Origin: Armatimonadota bacterium
Lineage (GTDB): Bacteria; Armatimonadota; UBA5829; DTJY01
Length of the DNA: 64,000 bases
NCBI GenBank assembly: GCA_017993055.1
Contig: JAGONM010000015.1
Span: forward strand, 1-64,000
Reading direction: 5' to 3'
Shown piece after piece: positions 1 through 6,508 of the stretch; position 1 is the first letter of the stretch, and each line of letters begins with the position of its first letter. Both the position numbers and the translations under genes were made by a program. A model generated the notes under the pieces. It did no database searches. It was not told the origin of the DNA and saw only the letters and a list, made by a program, of their open reading frames with translations.

Positions 1-49
1 GGCCGGGATGATCCTTGAGCAGTATGAGCGTCTGAGAGCTGAGCGTTGA
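1..49 (+). CDS. 3' end of an unidentified gene, truncated by the window
   Basis: One plus-strand frame is open from the window edge to a TGA at 47-49 and reads ...AGMILEQYERLRAER. The composition (charged, helical) looks like a normal protein C-terminus, and the next feature is a repeat, as after many genes here. Too little is visible to assign a family; this could also be chance. Confidence 0.35.
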   Translation, partial: AGMILEQYERLRAER

Positions 50-63
50 TAGAGTAACCCGTC

Positions 64-130
64 AGTCCTGAGTGCGCCTCCGGGCGTGTATCGAAGGACG
101 GCCTGGCGCCGCAAGAACGCCCTTCGATAC
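64..130 (-). repeat. Repeat A pair, second arm truncated
   Basis: An A hairpin occupies 64-99 with closing stem GTCCT/AGGAC and a tip of GCC/GGC type around a CGGA-like loop. It is followed by a shortened second arm around 118-130 that keeps the CCCTTCGATAC core. The orientation is opposite to most other copies in the window. It lies upstream of the acetyltransferase gene. Confidence 0.75.
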
Positions 131-188
131 GTGCCGTCATTCACCGGCACACTCGGGGCTCACGGGGTAATGGTAGAGAGAACCTGGT

Positions 189-1373
189 ATGCCCGTTTTC
201 CGCGCGATACGATTGTCCGAGTTCGAGGAGTGCCTCGACCTGTGGGAGAGGGTCTTCTCCCCGGTGCCGAGGAGCCTTTTCGTCCCCTATTTTTACGGCG
301 ACCCATGGTACCGCCGGGCGTACACCCGCGTCTGCGAGGAGGACGGCCGCATCGTGAGCGCGGTGCAGGTCGTCGAGCGGCGGGTCTGCGTCGGGAGCGC
401 CGAGCTCGTGATGGGCGGAATCGGGAACGTCGCCACCGACCCGGGCTACCGCGGGCGGGGCCTGAACACCCGTCTCCTCCGGGACATCATCCGCGTGATG
501 AAGCGGGAGGGCATGGACTTCTCGGTGCTCTTCACCGGCATCTGCGACTTTTATGCCCGTCTGGGGTGGCGCTCGGTGCCGATGAAGACGTTCTCCGGGG
601 CGATCCGGTCCCGCCTTCCCCACGCCGCCTCGGAGTTCACCGTCCGCGAATGCGACTTCGCCCGGGACCTCGACGCCCTGCGGGGCATCCACCGGGCGTT
701 CAGCGGCGGGAGGCCGTTCACGACCGCGCGCACTCCCGGGTACTGGAAGGGCTACGTCCTTCCGAGGTTCGGCCCGCCGGAGGACACCCTGGTGGCGGAC
801 TACAAGGGCTCGGCGGTCGGCTACCTGCTCGGCCGGTCGAACGGAGAGAACTCCTCGATCGGCGAGTTGGGCTGTCTCCCGGGCCGCGAGCGGAGCATCG
901 GGGCGCTGATGCGGGCGAACGCCGCCCGGATGCGCCGCCGGGGCGCGAAGACGATAAACGCGTGCATCCCCGAGGAGCCCGGGGTGCTCTCCGCCTTCCG
1001 GGAAGTCGTGCAGGACTTCAGCGCCGCCGAGACCAGGGGCGGGATGTGCCTGGTGACGAACATGAGGTCGCTCGGCCGGCGGCTCCTGCCCGAGTTGAAC
1101 CTGCGCGCGAGGGAATCCGGCTGCCCGTCCGGCTCGGTCAGCCTCGACACGGAGATGGGCCGGTTGGTCCTGTCCGTGTCAGGGGGGAATGTCTCGCTCG
1201 GCGGGGAGCGGCCGGTCCGCATCCAGATCAGCCAGCCGGACTTCTTCCGCCTGCTCTTCGGCATCGAGGACGGCAAGGAGTTGGCGGCGGGCGCGGCGAA
1301 CGAGACTGCGGAGATCGTGTCGGCGCTCTTCCCGAAGCGGCGCCCGGTCTTCTGGGGCCCGGACCATTTTTGA
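189..1373 (+). CDS. GNAT family N-acetyltransferase, Eis-like
   Basis: Predicted acetyl-CoA-dependent N-acetyltransferase of 394 aa. The acetyl-CoA-binding motif A is visible at residues about 81-100 (VATDPGYRGRGLNTRLL, with the RGRG turn). A second conserved block, FYARLGWRSV, follows at 121-130, as in Eis-type enzymes. The remaining ~260 residues fit the second GNAT-like and C-terminal sterol-carrier-like domains of Eis proteins, which explains the length. The ATG at 189 has only a weak AGAGA upstream. The gene lies 29 bp before a SIS-domain isomerase gene and probably shares its transcript. The substrate (amine, aminoglycoside or amino sugar) cannot be read from the sequence; the amino-sugar neighbour makes an amino-sugar or peptide role possible. 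Confidence 0.8.
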   Translation: MPVFRAIRLSEFEECLDLWERVFSPVPRSLFVPYFYGDPWYRRAYTRVCEEDGRIVSAVQVVERRVCVGSAELVMGGIGNVATDPGYRGRGLNTRLLRDIIRVMKREGMDFSVLFTGICDFYARLGWRSVPMKTFSGAIRSRLPHAASEFTVRECDFARDLDALRGIHRAFSGGRPFTTARTPGYWKGYVLPRFGPPEDTLVADYKGSAVGYLLGRSNGENSSIGELGCLPGRERSIGALMRANAARMRRRGAKTINACIPEEPGVLSAFREVVQDFSAAETRGGMCLVTNMRSLGRRLLPELNLRARESGCPSGSVSLDTEMGRLVLSVSGGNVSLGGERPVRIQISQPDFFRLLFGIEDGKELAAGAANETAEIVSALFPKRRPVFWGPDHF

Positions 1374-1402
1374 GCCACTCGCGCAACACTAAGGAGACGA
1401 CG

Positions 1403-2440
1403 ATGTCATTCATGCTCGACGAGATTCACGAACAGCCGCAGTTGATACAGAAGGTCATTGACGCGGAGCGGGGCAACGTCCGCAAGCTGTGCAAGGCCAT
1501 CCGTGAGCGCGGCGTCAAGATGGCGATCATCACCGCCCGGGGAACCTCGGACAACGCGGCGCTGTTCGGCAAGTACCTGTTCGAGATAGACAACGGCATA
1601 CCGGTGTCTCTCGCGGCCCCGTCGGTCATAACCCTCTACGACGCGAAGTTCGACCTCTCGAACGCACTGGTCATCGGCATCTCCCAGTCCGGCGAGTCCA
1701 CCGACGTGGTGCAGGTCATGCGGCGGGCGAAGGAGATGGGCGCCCTCACCGCGGGCATCACGAACGTGGCAGGCTCGGAACTGACCAAGATCGCGGACCA
1801 CACCCTGCTCTGCCACGCGGGCGAGGAGCGGAGCGTCGCGGCGACCAAGACGTACACCACCACACTCGCGCTGATATACATGATCTCGGACATCCTGGCG
1901 GTCGAGGACGACCTGATCCCGCGGCTCGAGGCGGCGGCGGGGATGATATCGAGGGTCTTCCAGGTGGAGAGCCGCATCGAGGAGATCGCCCAGCGGTACA
2001 GGTACATGGAGGAGTGCAAGGTCGTCGCGCGGGGGATGAACTACGCGACCAGCAAGGAGGCCGCGCTGAAGCTCGCGGAGACCTGCTACGTGTCGGCGGA
2101 GCCGTTCTCGATGGCCGACCTGATGCACGGCCCGATCGCCGTCGTGGACGCGGGCTTCCCGGTGTTCATGTACGCGCCCCAGGGCAAGGGCTTCCCGACG
2201 ATGGTGGAGCTTGCGGAGAAGCTCGTCGGGTGGGAAGTCGAGACGATCGTCTTCTCGAGCGAGGACGAGATCCTGAAGCTGGCGACGATACCGGTGAAGC
2301 TGCCGGTCGCGGTCGAGGAGACGTACAGCCCGCTGGTCTACATCGTGGCGGGCCAGCTCTTCGCGCAGTACCTCTCGGTCGTGAAGGGCCACGACCCCGA
2401 CCGCCCGAGGGGTCTGTGCAAGGTGACGCTGACGATGTAG
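1403..2440 (+). CDS. SIS-domain sugar-phosphate isomerase, GlmS C-terminal-domain type
   Basis: A 345-aa protein with two tandem SIS domains and no glutaminase domain. Sugar-phosphate-binding motifs are visible: SQSGEST at about 94-100, ERSVAATKTYT at about 142-152, KEAALKLAE further on, and HGP in the second domain. The C-terminus (CKVTLTM) resembles that of GlmS. Proteins of this shape include glucosamine-6-phosphate deaminase/isomerases and fructoselysine deglycases; the exact substrate is not determined. The start at 1403 is favoured over longer in-frame options by AAGGAG 8 bp upstream and because homology begins there. The stop codon is followed directly by a D hexamer array. Confidence 0.87.
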   Translation: MSFMLDEIHEQPQLIQKVIDAERGNVRKLCKAIRERGVKMAIITARGTSDNAALFGKYLFEIDNGIPVSLAAPSVITLYDAKFDLSNALVIGISQSGESTDVVQVMRRAKEMGALTAGITNVAGSELTKIADHTLLCHAGEERSVAATKTYTTTLALIYMISDILAVEDDLIPRLEAAAGMISRVFQVESRIEEIAQRYRYMEECKVVARGMNYATSKEAALKLAETCYVSAEPFSMADLMHGPIAVVDAGFPVFMYAPQGKGFPTMVELAEKLVGWEVETIVFSSEDEILKLATIPVKLPVAVEETYSPLVYIVAGQLFAQYLSVVKGHDPDRPRGLCKVTLTM

Positions 2441-2488
2441 CTCGTACTCCCAATCCTACTCGTACTCCTTATCGTACTCGTACTCGAG
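2441..2488 (+). repeat. D hexamer array after the SIS gene
   Basis: Degenerate tandem CTCGTA/CTCCTA hexamers begin immediately after the TAG stop at 2440. Read on the plus strand they are in the CTCGTA orientation, that is, inverted relative to the array that ends the next gene. There is little room for another promoter before the four-helix-bundle start at 2500. Confidence 0.85.
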
Positions 2489-2499
2489 AGGCCGCGGCG

Positions 2500-2904
2500 A
2501 TGGCTACCCGATTCGATCACGAGAAGTTGGATGTGTACCAGGAAGCCATTTCCTTCGTTGCCTGGGCCGACGACATCACTCAGTCCATGACGGGCAAGTG
2601 CTCTGTCAAGGACCAACTCGACCGGGCATCTACGAGCGTTCCGCTCAACATCGCCGAGGGGAATGCGAAGCGATCCATTCGCGACCGGTGTCGCTATCTG
2701 GATACTGCGTGCGGCTCGGCCCTGGAGTGCGCTGCCTGTCTGGATGTCATTGTGGCGAAGGGATTGCTGAGAGCGGACGACGTCGAGTGCGGGAAGGGCA
2801 AGCTGCAGCGGATAGTGTCCATGCTTGTGCGGCTCATCGAGAGCACGGCGAACCGAGTGGGAGAGGAAAGAGCCGAGTACGAGTACGAGTACGAGTACGA
2901 TTAA
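2500..2904 (+). CDS. Four-helix-bundle protein (S23/IVP/Avd-like family)
   Basis: A 134-aa, almost wholly helical protein. The family signature is clear: an N-terminal HEKLDVYQEA block, then DQLDRASTSVPLNIAEGNAK and a helix containing RYLDTACGSALE, as in the 23S rRNA intervening-sequence protein family (TIGR02436), which also includes the Avd subunit of diversity-generating retroelements. The cellular role of free-standing members is unknown. The C-terminus, EYEYEYEYD, is encoded by a D array at 2875-2904, so the repeat supplies the last ten residues and the stop. A D array in the opposite orientation lies just upstream. The Shine-Dalgarno sequence is weak. No reverse transcriptase or rRNA gene is nearby, so a canonical DGR or IVS is excluded within the window. 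Confidence 0.85.
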   Translation: MATRFDHEKLDVYQEAISFVAWADDITQSMTGKCSVKDQLDRASTSVPLNIAEGNAKRSIRDRCRYLDTACGSALECAACLDVIVAKGLLRADDVECGKGKLQRIVSMLVRLIESTANRVGEERAEYEYEYEYD

Positions 2905-3055
2905 GAGTAGGAGCAGGAACAGTAACCTGCATGGGCTGAGCATCGGCCTGCTGAAGAGCGCCGAGCTCCCGGACCTGAACGCCGATGCTTCGCCCGATTC
3001 GAGTACGATTACGAGTACGAGTACGAGTACGATTACGAGTAGGAGTAGGAGACTT
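2875..3055 (+). repeat. D-G-D repeat block between the four-helix-bundle and M20 genes
   Basis: GAGTAC-type hexamers (2875-2917) end the preceding gene. A G hairpin follows (2933-2995). A second hexamer array (2996-3051) then runs in the GAGTAC orientation and finishes as GAGTAGGAGTAGGAG, which places an AGGAG ribosome-binding sequence 5-9 bp before the ATG at 3057. The same D-G-D order recurs upstream of the NlpC/P60 gene. Confidence 0.85.
2933..2995 (+). repeat. G hairpin, divergent copy
   Basis: The outer stem is GGGC/GCCC and the inner stem AGCATCGGC/GCCGATGCT. Compared with the two G copies around the NlpC gene (inner stem AAGCATTTGC/GCAAATGCTT), both sides of the stem have changed together. 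The 3' flank, TTCGCCCGATTCGAG, is shared. Loop sequences differ apart from a short CGGAC-N-TGA stretch. Confidence 0.75.
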
Positions 3056-3056
3056 C

Positions 3057-4184
3057 ATGGCAAACCAGGAACGACTGATCAACGATTTCCTCCGCCTCGC
3101 GGCGGTGAACAGCCCGAGCAGGCACGAGAAGGAACTCGCCGACATCCTCGCGGGCGACCTTCAGGCGCTCGGACTCGAGGTGTCCCGCGACAACGCGGGC
3201 GAGCGGATCGGCGGCGACACCGGCAACGTCTACGGCTTCATGAGAGGGACCCTCCCGGACGCCGTGCCGATCATGCTCAGCGCGCACATGGACACCGTCT
3301 CCCCGACCACCGACGGGTGGGGCTACGAGATCGAGGGCGACACGATCCGCGGGCTCGGCAAGACGATCCTCGGCGCGGACGACAAGGCCGGGATCGCGGC
3401 GATCCTGGAGGGCATCCGCCTCGTTCAGGAGCGGGGAGTCCCCCACGGCGACGTGCAGGTCATGTTCAGCATCAGCGAGGAGACCGGGCTCTACGGCGCG
3501 CGGTACATGGACCCTGCGAAGCTCCGCGCGAGGTGCGCCTTCGTGCTCGACATGGGGAAGCCGGTCGGGTGCGTCACGGTCTCCGCCCCGTCCCACGACA
3601 ACATCCTCGTGAAGGTTCGCGGCAAGGCGGCCCACGCGGGCGCGCGCCCGGAGGACGGCATCAGCGCGGTGGTGGCGGCGAGCAAGGCGATCGCGAAGAT
3701 GAACCTCGGCCGCATTGACCCGGAGACGACCGCCAACATCGGCAGCATCGGCGGCGGCACGGCCCGGAACATCGTCCCCGAGTTCTGCGAGGTGCGGGGC
3801 GAGGCCAGGAGCCGGAACGACGAGAAGCTCGACGCGCAGGTGAAGCACATGACCGAGTGCTTCCGGGAGGCGGCGGCGGAGACGGGCGCGTCGGTCGAGG
3901 TCGAGGTCAACCGCTCATACCACACCTACCGCCTCACGGAGGACGACGAGGTGGTGCGGATCGCCCTGAGGGCGGCGCGGCGGGCGGGCATCGAGCCGAA
4001 ACTCCACGAGACCGGCGGGGGTAGCGACGCGAGCATCTTCAACGCGCAGGGCTTCCCGGCTACGGTGATCGGCGTCGGCTACGAGGGCGCCCACTCGGTG
4101 GACGAGCACATCACGATCCCGGACTGGCTGAAGTGCGCGGACATGGTGGCGGAGCTGGTGAAGGCGGCGGCGGAGCGCCTCTGA
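3057..4184 (+). CDS. M20 family aminopeptidase, peptidase T-like
   Basis: A 375-aa cytoplasmic zinc peptidase. M20 residues are in place: AHMDT at 76-80 (metal His77), ADDKAG at 107-112 (bridging Asp), EETGL at 141-145 (catalytic Glu and metal Glu), and a late GAHSVDEH block holding the last metal ligands. The tripeptidase/PepT-like branch is the best match; the dimerisation domain lies in the middle third. The ATG at 3057 is preferred because the longer frame only translates the D repeat (RVRVRV). The D array upstream provides the Shine-Dalgarno sequence. A matching inverted array begins directly after the stop codon, so the mRNA ends can pair (see findings). Confidence 0.88.
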   Translation: MANQERLINDFLRLAAVNSPSRHEKELADILAGDLQALGLEVSRDNAGERIGGDTGNVYGFMRGTLPDAVPIMLSAHMDTVSPTTDGWGYEIEGDTIRGLGKTILGADDKAGIAAILEGIRLVQERGVPHGDVQVMFSISEETGLYGARYMDPAKLRARCAFVLDMGKPVGCVTVSAPSHDNILVKVRGKAAHAGARPEDGISAVVAASKAIAKMNLGRIDPETTANIGSIGGGTARNIVPEFCEVRGEARSRNDEKLDAQVKHMTECFREAAAETGASVEVEVNRSYHTYRLTEDDEVVRIALRAARRAGIEPKLHETGGGSDASIFNAQGFPATVIGVGYEGAHSVDEHITIPDWLKCADMVAELVKAAAERL

Positions 4185-4330
4185 CTCCTACTCGTACTCG
4201 TAATCGTACTCGGGTTCAAAGTCCAGGGAATGGGACGGATGGGACCGATGGGATTGATGGGACTGCCGCCAATCACTAATCACCCATCAATCATCACTAA
4301 TCACTAATCACCAATCACTAATCACCCGTC
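4185..4330 (+). repeat. D-E-F composite repeat between convergent genes
   Basis: D hexamers in CTCGTA orientation (4185-4212) lead through a GGGTTCAAAGTCCAG linker into a short E segment of GGGACGGAT/GGGACCGAT type (about 4228-4264). An F heptamer array of ATCACTA/ATCACCA units (about 4270-4325) follows. F overlaps the 3' end of the minus-strand MFS gene and supplies its last codons and stop. The order and orientation match 12991-13137. Confidence 0.8.
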
Positions 4331-5705
4331 GCTCGTCGCTGTTCACCGCCTCGCGCAGATGCCCCGGCAGGTTCCGCACCATCTCCCTCGCGCAGCCCGC
4401 GTCCGGCTCCCTGATGCGCCCCGCAACCCACGCCGCCAGCAGGATGAACGGCACCGTCACGTAGAACGTGCACCGGATGTCGGTCGAGACGCCGAGCGCC
4501 TTGAGCCACTCAGGCAGGTGCCCCCCGATCGCCGGGAGCGGGGCCGCCAGGAGAAGAACCACCACCGAGTAGACCGCGAGCTGCACCGACCGCCCCGCGC
4601 TGGGGGTGATCTTGTAGATGAGCGTGTTCAGCGCCACCGATACGCCCGCCACGGCGAACCCCCCGATCAGGTTGACCGGTATCACCACGAGGTAGACCGT
4701 CAGCGGCTTCGTCAGCCCCAGCCAGACCAGCGGGATCGGAGACAGAGCGACCGAGCAGGCGATGAGCACCGGGCGGCAGCCGTATCGGTCCACCATCCTC
4801 CCCCAGAACGGCGACGACAGGAGCATCGTGACGGTCGCCACCCCGCCGAGTATCCCGAAGCCGAGGAACGGCATCTTCAGGTCGCGCAGGATGTACGTCG
4901 CGTAGAACGGCCCGGCGATCGCCTGGAACGACCAGATCACCGCGTAGAGCATCACGACCATCAGCGCCCGATTGGCGAGCGTGTCCCTCACCATGCCCCG
5001 AAAGCTCGGCCGCGTCTCGTGGTGGGTCATCGGCACGTCGGACTGCGGGAGGAACAGCAGGATGTTGACCAGCCCGAAGACCATGCCGAACATGAACAGC
5101 CAGCTGAACCCGGCGAGGCCGAAGTGCTTCGCGCGGTCGAGGAACGTGCCCTCGACGACGGCGAAGACCGCCCCGATGATCCCCGCGTACATTATCGCCC
5201 GCCCGAAGAACGTCCCGCGCTTCTTCGCCGGGATGAGGTCGCCGATCCAGCTCGACCGGGCGTTCCCCGCGACGTAGGCGAACATCGTGTTGACGGTGAT
5301 GACGCCGATCAGCCCGGCGATCTTCAGGTTCGCGGGCATCCCGCGGGTCAGGGACGGCATCATGATGATGACCAGCCAGCCGAGGACGCTGACGAGCGAC
5401 GCGGCGATCGTGAGCCGGCGCCGGCTTATCCCCCGCTCGATCAGCATCGAGGAGAGGAGTTGAACGACGATGGTCAGCATCGGGATCGTGCTCATCAGGC
5501 CGATCTGCACGTCGGTCGCGCCGAGTTGGAGCGCGTAGCCGATGAGGAACATCCCGCCGGTGGACGCGGCGAAGATGGCGCTCAGCATGGACTGGACGTA
5601 CGAGAACTTGATCGCGCGCTCGATCTCGCGGTCGGAGACGGGCGGGTCGGGCTGATCGGGGAGCAGGCTCTCTTCTGTCTGATTCTCGTCGGTTGGGGAA
5701 GTCAT
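4308..5705 (-). CDS. Major facilitator superfamily transporter
   Basis: About 465 aa with twelve predicted membrane helices in two halves and a soluble acidic N-terminus. The loop between helices 2 and 3 (SSMLIERGISRRRL) and a corresponding GRMVDRYGCRPV motif in the second half are typical MFS signatures. The AKKRGTFFGRAIMYAG segment suits a drug or metabolite exporter of the sugar-peptide group, but the substrate is unknown. I use the ATG at 5705; an in-frame TTG at 5732 with AGGA upstream would add nine residues. The last residues (VISDW) and the stop are encoded inside an F heptamer array, so the original C-terminus has probably been altered by the repeat. Confidence 0.85.
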   Translation of the reverse strand: MTSPTDENQTEESLLPDQPDPPVSDREIERAIKFSYVQSMLSAIFAASTGGMFLIGYALQLGATDVQIGLMSTIPMLTIVVQLLSSMLIERGISRRRLTIAASLVSVLGWLVIIMMPSLTRGMPANLKIAGLIGVITVNTMFAYVAGNARSSWIGDLIPAKKRGTFFGRAIMYAGIIGAVFAVVEGTFLDRAKHFGLAGFSWLFMFGMVFGLVNILLFLPQSDVPMTHHETRPSFRGMVRDTLANRALMVVMLYAVIWSFQAIAGPFYATYILRDLKMPFLGFGILGGVATVTMLLSSPFWGRMVDRYGCRPVLIACSVALSPIPLVWLGLTKPLTVYLVVIPVNLIGGFAVAGVSVALNTLIYKITPSAGRSVQLAVYSVVVLLLAAPLPAIGGHLPEWLKALGVSTDIRCTFYVTVPFILLAAWVAGRIREPDAGCAREMVRNLPGHLREAVNSDERRVISDW

Positions 5706-5799
5706 GGTATGAGGATACGCCGCCGGGCGCAATCATCCTGCGTGGCCGGCGAAAAACTTTCGCGCGTTCGCGAACACGTTCGGGACGGAGTTGATGTTC

Positions 5800-5822
5800 G
5801 GGAGGGAGTTGTACTCCCTCCC
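5800..5822 (+). repeat. J hairpin downstream of the toxin gene
   Basis: A perfect 10-bp stem, GGGAGGGAGT with ACTCCCTCCC, around a 3-nt loop, preceded by GATGTTC. It lies 17 bp past the toxin stop and upstream of the MFS gene. It matches the hairpins on the other side of the toxin-antitoxin operon at 6406-6491. It could act as a transcription terminator, but there is no T-tract. Confidence 0.75.
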
Positions 5823-5839
5823 GCGGACCGCTCGGGGAA

Positions 5840-6106
5840 TCAGTCGTATACGGTGCTTCTGTGTCCGACTGCGAGGACGAGCACAACCACCCGGTCGTCC
5901 TCTATGCGGCACACGATGCGGTAGTCTCCGACTCGGTACCTCCAGAAGCCCGCTCTGTCGGCTGTCAGAGGCTTACCGAGGCGGCGAGGGTCTGCGTCGG
6001 TGGCGATGCGTTCGCGCAGGTATTTCAGTATCCTGCGCCTGGCTTCGTGTCCGAGTTTCTCGGCGTCCCTGACAGCCCGCTCGTCCCACTCAACCTTCCA
6101 CGCCAA
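5840..6106 (-). CDS. RelE/ParE-family type II toxin
   Basis: An 88-aa basic protein with the RelE fold pattern: WKVEWDERAVRDAEKL, a helix containing RRRILKYL, then the strands GFWRYRVGDYRIVCRI and DRVVVLVLAVGHR. In this family these form the mRNA-cleaving (or, for ParE, gyrase-targeting) toxin; which activity applies is not decidable here. The start is probably the TTG at 6106, with GGAG about 10 nt upstream inside the antitoxin gene. The reading frames overlap by 17 bp, so translation is likely coupled. The operon is autoregulated to judge from the palindrome upstream of the antitoxin. Confidence 0.9.
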   Translation of the reverse strand: MAWKVEWDERAVRDAEKLGHEARRRILKYLRERIATDADPRRLGKPLTADRAGFWRYRVGDYRIVCRIEDDRVVVLVLAVGHRSTVYD

Positions 6107-6311
6107 GGCGCTGCTCCGCTTCCTCCATCGTCAGCCTGCGGCCGGGCTTCTCCAACCGATCGAGCGCGACGTATGTATCCTCCATGTCCTCGATGTACCT
6201 GAGTATCGCTTCCCTGGCGTAGAAGGTCTTCGTGCGTCCGGTTCGTTTCGCCAGGGACGCGAGGCGGTCGTCAATATCCGCCGGGAGCCTGACTGCGAGC
6301 ATGCTTTTCAT
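6090..6311 (-). CDS. Ribbon-helix-helix antitoxin (RelB/CopG-like)
   Basis: 73 aa. The N-terminal strand MLAVRLPADIDDRLASLAKRTGR followed by TKTFYAREAI is a ribbon-helix-helix DNA-binding domain. The C-terminal half (DTYVALDRLEKPGRRLTMEE) is the usual toxin-binding extension. The ATG at 6311 has GGAGG 11 bp upstream. The gene precedes and overlaps the toxin gene, the standard arrangement. RHH dimers bind palindromic operators, and an 18-bp perfect palindrome lies 18 bp upstream of the start. Confidence 0.9.
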   Translation of the reverse strand: MKSMLAVRLPADIDDRLASLAKRTGRTKTFYAREAILRYIEDMEDTYVALDRLEKPGRRLTMEEAEQRLGVEG

Positions 6312-6329
6312 CGGGGCGGCCCTCCAATC

Positions 6330-6372
6330 TGATATACATGTATATCATACCCCATCCGGCGGAGAAAATCAA
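6330..6372 (-). promoter_or_regulatory. Toxin-antitoxin promoter with overlapping palindromic operator
   Basis: On the minus strand, -35 TTGATT (6372-6367) and -10 TATGAT (6349-6344) are separated by exactly 17 bp. The perfect 18-bp palindrome TGATATACATGTATATCA occupies 6330-6347 and overlaps the -10 element. Binding of the RHH antitoxin here would block transcription. This is inference from position and family behaviour. Confidence 0.75.
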
Positions 6373-6405
6373 CAGGTGAGTTCCACGTTCGGGAGGGAGC
6401 TGATT

Positions 6406-6491
6406 GGAGGGAGTTGTACTCCCTCCCGCAGGGCTCGCCGGGGAGTTCAACTCCCGGCCCGGTGGCGCGGGCAGGAGTGCAACTCCTGCCC
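6406..6491 (+). repeat. Three J hairpins upstream of the toxin-antitoxin operon
   Basis: Three consecutive hairpins: GGAGGGAGT/ACTCCCTCC (6406-6426), GCC-GGGAGTT/AACTCCC-GGC (6437-6458) and GGGCAGGAGT/ACTCCTGCCC (6469-6491). Loops are 1-3 nt. The stems differ but each keeps its pairing around an AGT/ACT core. A further half-copy (CGTTCGGGAGGGAG) lies at 6386-6399. They separate the toxin-antitoxin genes from the 3' end of the aminotransferase gene. Confidence 0.8.
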
Positions 6492-6508
6492 GAACGATGC
6501 CCTGGGGT

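Noticed and set aside
86-1402. N-terminal extension of the SIS gene, frame open from 86
   Set aside because: It runs through an A repeat and the acetyltransferase gene in another frame; the ATG at 1403 has the ribosome-binding site and family homology.
2500-2904. Diversity-generating retroelement Avd
   Set aside because: No reverse transcriptase, template repeat or variable repeat in the window; only family similarity remains.
4205-4230. tRNA T-arm (GGTTCAAAGTCC)
   Set aside because: No acceptor or anticodon stem around it; the same linker recurs in D-E repeats.
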